Assembly (NCBI GenBank): GCA_030152105.1
Contig: JASLIH010000640.1
Span: forward strand, 1 to 12,400
DNA from: Actinomycetes bacterium
GTDB lineage: Bacteria; Actinomycetota; CALGFH01
Direction of reading: 5' to 3'
DNA: 12,400 nucleotides
The notes below the pieces were generated by a model. That model worked only from the letters and a program-made list of their open reading frames with translations, had not been told where the DNA came from and made no database searches. Below, one piece after another: positions 6,354-12,400 of this stretch (position 1 is the first letter of the stretch; each line of letters begins with the position of its first letter). Both the position numbers and the translations under genes were made by a program.

Positions 6354-7985
6354 TTAGCGGCGGCGGGCGCGACCCGCCGCGACAGTGGCCGCGGTGAGCG
6401 CGCCGGCGGCGGCGGCCGTCACGGCCAGCAGGCGCGGGCGGTCGCGGTCGGCCAGGGCCTGGCGGGCGGCCAGGTCGCCGCAGGCGCCGTGGACCCCGGC
6501 CCCGGGGGGGACGCTGGCGCTGGCCAGGTACAGGCCCTTGACCGGGGTACCCCAGCGCCACCAGGACGGGCCGGGGCGGAACAGCAGCTGCTGGTCGACC
6601 GCGAACGAGCCGGCCGAGATGTCGCCGCCGGCCAGGCTGGCGTCGGCCGCCTCCAGGTCGGCCGGGCTCCAGGCCCTGCGGGCCAGGACCAGGTCGCGGA
6701 AGCCGGGGGCGTGGGCCTCGATGGACGCCTCCATCCGCTCCAGGAACGACTCCGAGGAGCGGTCCCAGCCGGCGTCGGCCCCCGGCCGGGCGGCGTCGCC
6801 GGTGGGCACGGGCGGCACGTGGGCGTAGCCCCACAGGGTGTGCTTGCCGGCCGGGGCGCGCGTCGGGTCGGCCAGCGACTGCTGGCCGAGGATCAGCGTC
6901 GGCTTGGCCGGCAGCAGGCCGTGGGCCGCCTCCCAGGCCGAGCGGCTCATGTCGGTGAGGGTGTCGCCGACGTGGACGACGCCGGCCCGCCGGCACTCCT
7001 CGGCCGCCCACGGCACCGGCCCGTCGAGGGCCCAGTCGACCTTGAAGGTGCCGAGGCCGGGCCGGTAGTGGCGGACCTCGGCGAGGGCCCGGGGCGGGAA
7101 CGACTCCGGGCCGGCCAGCCGGACCAGCGCCCCGACGTCCAGGGCGCACAGGACCGCCCGGCGGGCGCTGAACGCCTCGCCGCCGGCCTCAACGGCCACC
7201 GCCCGACCCCGATCGACCACGATCCGGTCGACCCGGTGGCCGGTCAGGATCTCGACCCCGTCCCCGCGCGCCTTGGCCTCAAGGCCGGCGGTGATCATGC
7301 CGGTGCCGCCCTCCACCACGGGCATGCCGAAGCGCTGGCCGAGCATGGAAAGCAGCAGGGCGTAGATGCCGGTGCCCGGCTCCTCGGGCTGGAGGTCGGC
7401 GTGCATGGCCGGGCCGGTCAGGAACGCCTTGGCCTGCTCGGACTCGAAGCGTTGGGCGACCGCGCTGACCCCCGAGACGACCAGGCGGGCGAACTGGAGC
7501 CCGCCCGACAGCCGCAGCCTCCCCACCACCTTGGCCAGCTCCTCGAACGGCCAGCGCTGCATCTGGGCCCGGAGGAACGGCTTCATGACCTCGCCGAAGG
7601 CCTCGTCGAGGGCGAACCAGGCCGCCCCGTCGCCCAGGTGCACCTTGTCGATCGAGGCCGCGGTCTCGACCGCCGAGCGGCCGAGGGCGATCGCCTGGTT
7701 GCCGGGGAACGGGTGGGCGGCCGGCACCTGGGCGTGCACGAACCGCACGCCGTAGGGGGCCAGGTCGCGGCCGACGATCGAAGGGGACGGCGCGACCAGG
7801 GGGAAGAAGGCGGCCCCGAAGTCGTGCTTGAACCCCGGCAGGGTGGACTCGAGCGTCCTGGCCGCCCCGCCCAGGTCGTCGTTGGCCTCGAGCAGGCATA
7901 CCGACCAGCCCGCCTCGGCCAGGCGGATGGCGGCGGCGAGCCCGTTGGAGCCGCCGCCGCAGACGATCGCGTCGTAGTCGGCCAT
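6354..7985 (-). CDS. COG1233-type FAD-dependent oxidoreductase (phytoene-desaturase-like)
   Basis: 543-residue flavoprotein of the NAD(P)/FAD amine-oxidase/phytoene-desaturase superfamily. The N-terminal dinucleotide-binding motif is YDAIVCGGGSNGLAAA (4-19), followed by the acidic strand end VCLLEAND and the GG-containing segment DDLGGAARTLE. The C-terminal FAD motif is VPPGAGVHGACGDLAARQAL, typical of the COG1233 group. The ATG at 7985 immediately precedes the first strand; further upstream the frame is open to 8150 but gives unrelated Arg/His-rich sequence overlapping mrp. After the FAD domain comes a short basic segment, an Ala/Val/Leu-rich stretch (about residues 519-537) and RARRR at the end, which could be a C-terminal membrane anchor. 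No carotenoid genes are nearby, so a carotenoid role is not supported and the substrate is unknown. It diverges from mrp. Confidence 0.88.
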   Translation of the reverse strand: MADYDAIVCGGGSNGLAAAIRLAEAGWSVCLLEANDDLGGAARTLESTLPGFKHDFGAAFFPLVAPSPSIVGRDLAPYGVRFVHAQVPAAHPFPGNQAIALGRSAVETAASIDKVHLGDGAAWFALDEAFGEVMKPFLRAQMQRWPFEELAKVVGRLRLSGGLQFARLVVSGVSAVAQRFESEQAKAFLTGPAMHADLQPEEPGTGIYALLLSMLGQRFGMPVVEGGTGMITAGLEAKARGDGVEILTGHRVDRIVVDRGRAVAVEAGGEAFSARRAVLCALDVGALVRLAGPESFPPRALAEVRHYRPGLGTFKVDWALDGPVPWAAEECRRAGVVHVGDTLTDMSRSAWEAAHGLLPAKPTLILGQQSLADPTRAPAGKHTLWGYAHVPPVPTGDAARPGADAGWDRSSESFLERMEASIEAHAPGFRDLVLARRAWSPADLEAADASLAGGDISAGSFAVDQQLLFRPGPSWWRWGTPVKGLYLASASVPPGAGVHGACGDLAARQALADRDRPRLLAVTAAAAGALTAATVAAGRARRR

Positions 7986-8035
7986 CGCCACGAGCCTACT
8001 CCGGTCGCCAACGGCGAGGCGGCCCCGGTGCTCGC

Positions 8036-8041
8036 TACACT
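8036..8041 (+). promoter_or_regulatory. Candidate -10 element of mrp
   Basis: TACACT lies 49 bases upstream of ATG 8091 in the divergent region and matches the actinobacterial TAnnnT pattern. No clear -35 is seen 16-18 bases upstream, so this is a weak call. Confidence 0.3.
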
Positions 8042-8090
8042 CGCAGGAGACGGGCGGTCTCGCCCGGCGGCTCAGAAGGGAACCGTGCTG

Positions 8091-9203
8091 ATGGTCACGC
8101 GTGACGAGGTCATGGCAGCGCTCGGGCAGGTGATGGACCCCGAGATCCACCGCCCCATCACCGACCTCGACATGGTCAAGGACGTCGCCATCGACGCCAG
8201 CGGCCTGGTCGTGGTCGAGGTGCTGCTCACCGTCGCCGGCTGCCCGCTCAAGGACCGCATCACCAGGGACGTCACCGCGGCCGTCTCACCGCTGCCCGGC
8301 GTCACCGGGGTCAAGGTCGACCTCGGGGTCATGACCGAGGACCAGCGCCAGGCCATGGTCACCCGTCTACGCGGGCCCGGCGCCGGCCAGGAGCAGAAGA
8401 AGATCACCTTCTGGGGCGACGAGTCGACCACCAGGGTGCTGGCCGTGGCCTCGGGCAAGGGCGGCGTCGGCAAGTCCTCGGTGACCGTCAACCTGGCCGC
8501 CGCCCTGGCCGCCCAGGGCCACCGGGTGGCGGTGATCGACTGCGACATCTACGGCTTCTCGGTCCCGCGCATGCTCGGCGCCACCGGCCAGCCGGTCGGC
8601 TTCAACGGCATGATCATGCCGCTGGAGGCGCACGGGGTCCGGGTCATCTCGATCGGCTTCTTCCTGCCCCCGGGCAAGCCGGTGGCCTGGCGGGGCCCGA
8701 TGCTGCACCGGGCCATCCAGCAGTTCCTGACCGACGTCTACTGGGGCGATCTGGACTACGTGCTCGCCGACCTGCCGCCCGGCACCGGCGACGTCTCCAT
8801 CTCCCTGGCCCAGATGCTCCCGGGGGCCGAGATGCTGCTGGTCACGACCCCCCAGGAGGCGGCCGAGCGGGTGGCCGTGCTGGCCGGCAACTTCGCCCAG
8901 CAGAACGGCATGAAGGTCACCGGCGTGATCGAGAACATGAGCTACTTCATCTGCCCGTCCTGCGACGAGCGCCACCACATCTTCGGCAGCGGCGGCGGCG
9001 AGATCCTGGCCGCCGAGCTCGGCACCACCCTCCTGGGCCAGATCCCGATCGACGTCCGCCTCCGCGAGGGCGCCGACGCCGGCAAGCCCCTGGTCGTGTC
9101 CGACCCGGACGCCCCGGCCAGCCGGTCCCTCCTCGCGATCGCGGCCGCCCTCCCACCGCTCCCCCGTTCCCTGGTCGGCAAGCGCCTGACGCTGCTGACC
9201 TAG
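8091..9203 (+). CDS. mrp: Mrp/ApbC-type iron-sulfur cluster carrier ATPase
   Basis: 370-residue cytosolic protein that holds and transfers Fe-S clusters in an ATP-dependent way. Residues 1-85 are a DUF59/MIP18 domain (VMDPEIHRPITDLDMVKDV, with C51 in VAGCPLKDR). The deviant Walker A motif is GKGGVGKSS (122-130), then IDCDIYGFSVPRML (149-162) and the Walker B-like DYVLADLPPGTGD (222-234). Two conserved Cys in FICPSC (C288, C291) are the cluster ligands at the dimer interface. Length and domain order are standard for actinobacterial Mrp. ATG 8091 is preferred, with AGAAGGG at 8074-8080; an in-frame GTG at 8085 is only 4 bases from that site. A much longer reading frame upstream is a shadow of the oxidoreductase. 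It converges on tatB. Confidence 0.95.
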   Translation: MVTRDEVMAALGQVMDPEIHRPITDLDMVKDVAIDASGLVVVEVLLTVAGCPLKDRITRDVTAAVSPLPGVTGVKVDLGVMTEDQRQAMVTRLRGPGAGQEQKKITFWGDESTTRVLAVASGKGGVGKSSVTVNLAAALAAQGHRVAVIDCDIYGFSVPRMLGATGQPVGFNGMIMPLEAHGVRVISIGFFLPPGKPVAWRGPMLHRAIQQFLTDVYWGDLDYVLADLPPGTGDVSISLAQMLPGAEMLLVTTPQEAAERVAVLAGNFAQQNGMKVTGVIENMSYFICPSCDERHHIFGSGGGEILAAELGTTLLGQIPIDVRLREGADAGKPLVVSDPDAPASRSLLAIAAALPPLPRSLVGKRLTLLT

Positions 9204-9218
9204 GTTCCGGGCCTAGGT
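9198..9218. terminator. Small inverted repeat over the convergent mrp and tatB stop codons
   Basis: ACCTAGG (9198-9204) and CCTAGGT (9212-9218) are perfect reverse complements around TTCCGGG. Each arm contains the TAG stop of one gene: mrp at 9201-9203 on the plus strand, tatB at 9213-9215 on the minus strand. The hairpin is short and has no T-run, so it would be at best a weak bidirectional terminator. Confidence 0.3.
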
Positions 9219-9635
9219 GGCCTCGGGGTCGACCGGGGGCGGGCCGAGGTCGGCGGTGCTCGCCTCCGGATCTCCGTCCGCGCCGTCCTGTTCGCCGGCT
9301 CCCTTGGGGCCGTCGCCGTTCTGCTCGGCGTCGAGGGCCGCCTTGAGCTGCTCCCGCTCCCGTTCCAGCTCGGCCATCTGGCCCTCGACGTCCATCAGCT
9401 CCCGGACGTAGTCGCGGGCCTGGGAGCGCAGCGAGCCGATCCGGAGGTCGGGCAGGTTCAGGTCCTTGAGGTCGGTCTCGTCCTTGAGCTGGTCCAGCGC
9501 GTCCTGGGTGGTCAGCCGCAGCCTGCCCAGGAACCGCCCGGCCTGCCTGGCCATCTCGGGCAGCCGCTCCGGGCCGAACAGCAGCAGTGTGACCAGCACG
9601 ATGGCCACGATCTCGCCCAGCCCGACGTTGAACAT
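9213..9635 (-). CDS. tatB: Sec-independent (twin-arginine) translocase subunit TatB
   Basis: 140-residue membrane protein of the twin-arginine translocation system, which with TatC recognises folded Tat substrates. One N-terminal membrane helix (about residues 4-20) is followed by FGPERLPEMARQAGRFLGRL, the TatA/B hinge plus amphipathic helix. E8 in the helix and the PERLPE hinge are typical of TatB rather than TatA. A long charged, partly coiled-coil segment (about 70-100) and an acidic disordered tail follow. GGGGAG with a 5-base CGAGG spacer precedes ATG 9635. It lies 10 bases after the htrA stop and is very probably co-transcribed with it; the same pair is known from mycobacterial and related stress loci. 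tatC is not in the window. Confidence 0.92.
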   Translation of the reverse strand: MFNVGLGEIVAIVLVTLLLFGPERLPEMARQAGRFLGRLRLTTQDALDQLKDETDLKDLNLPDLRIGSLRSQARDYVRELMDVEGQMAELEREREQLKAALDAEQNGDGPKGAGEQDGADGDPEASTADLGPPPVDPEAT

Positions 9636-9645
9636 CCTCGCTCCC

Positions 9646-12400
<2,755 letters not shown>

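Noticed and set aside
6354..7985. Carotenoid phytoene desaturase (crtI)
   Set aside because: The family is related, but the ending motif fits the broader COG1233 group and no carotenoid genes are nearby.
6489..8090. Upstream extension of the mrp frame
   Set aside because: It is antisense to the FAD oxidoreductase and lacks domain similarity. Mrp starts at 8091 with DUF59 at the expected place.

Overview
The window is very GC-rich, gene-dense bacterial chromosome. Its gene content points to an actinobacterium or a similarly GC-rich relative: an F420-type luciferase-like oxidoreductase, an HxlR regulator with a Cys-rich tail, and a membrane HtrA protease followed by tatB with mrp facing it. 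I see no rRNA, tRNA, CRISPR array, insertion sequence or phage gene. Species cannot be named from sequence alone.

Layout. Positions 1-2028 (+) hold a metallophosphoesterase, cut at the left edge just after its first metal motif, whose stop overlaps the GTG start of a class I methyltransferase. Positions 2083-3093 (-) hold an LLM-class F420-dependent-type oxidoreductase. It diverges from 3195-3932 (+), a compact protein joining an MshEN/GspE-N-like domain to a response-regulator receiver domain. Positions 3947-5342 (-) hold an HxlR-family regulator followed by an APH-fold phosphotransferase. Across a short AT-rich divergent promoter region with a perfect 12-bp inverted repeat lies 5410-6324 (+), an HtrA-like protease-PDZ protein with no export signal. 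Positions 6354-7985 (-) hold a COG1233-type FAD oxidoreductase. It diverges from mrp (8091-9203, +), the DUF59 plus P-loop iron-sulfur carrier ATPase. mrp converges on tatB (9213-9635, -), which lies 10 bases downstream of a membrane HtrA protease (9646 to the right edge, -).

How the genes work together. The right part resembles the htrA-tatB pair of actinobacterial envelope-stress loci, where a sigma factor and anti-sigma factor often lie upstream of htrA; that region is outside this window. The middle part looks like a small regulated module, in which an HxlR protein probably controls both its own hxlR-aph transcript and the divergent protease through the inverted repeat. The left pair may act on lipid or envelope substrates, but the substrate is not readable.

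The most unusual items are the stand-alone MshEN-receiver fusion, the HxlR operator with its cytosolic-looking HtrA paralogue, and the very long, repeat-bearing, probably disordered N-terminal region of the membrane HtrA. That frame stays open to the window edge, well beyond the GTG at 11577. I found no convincing multi-gene novel system; most genes are recognisable families.
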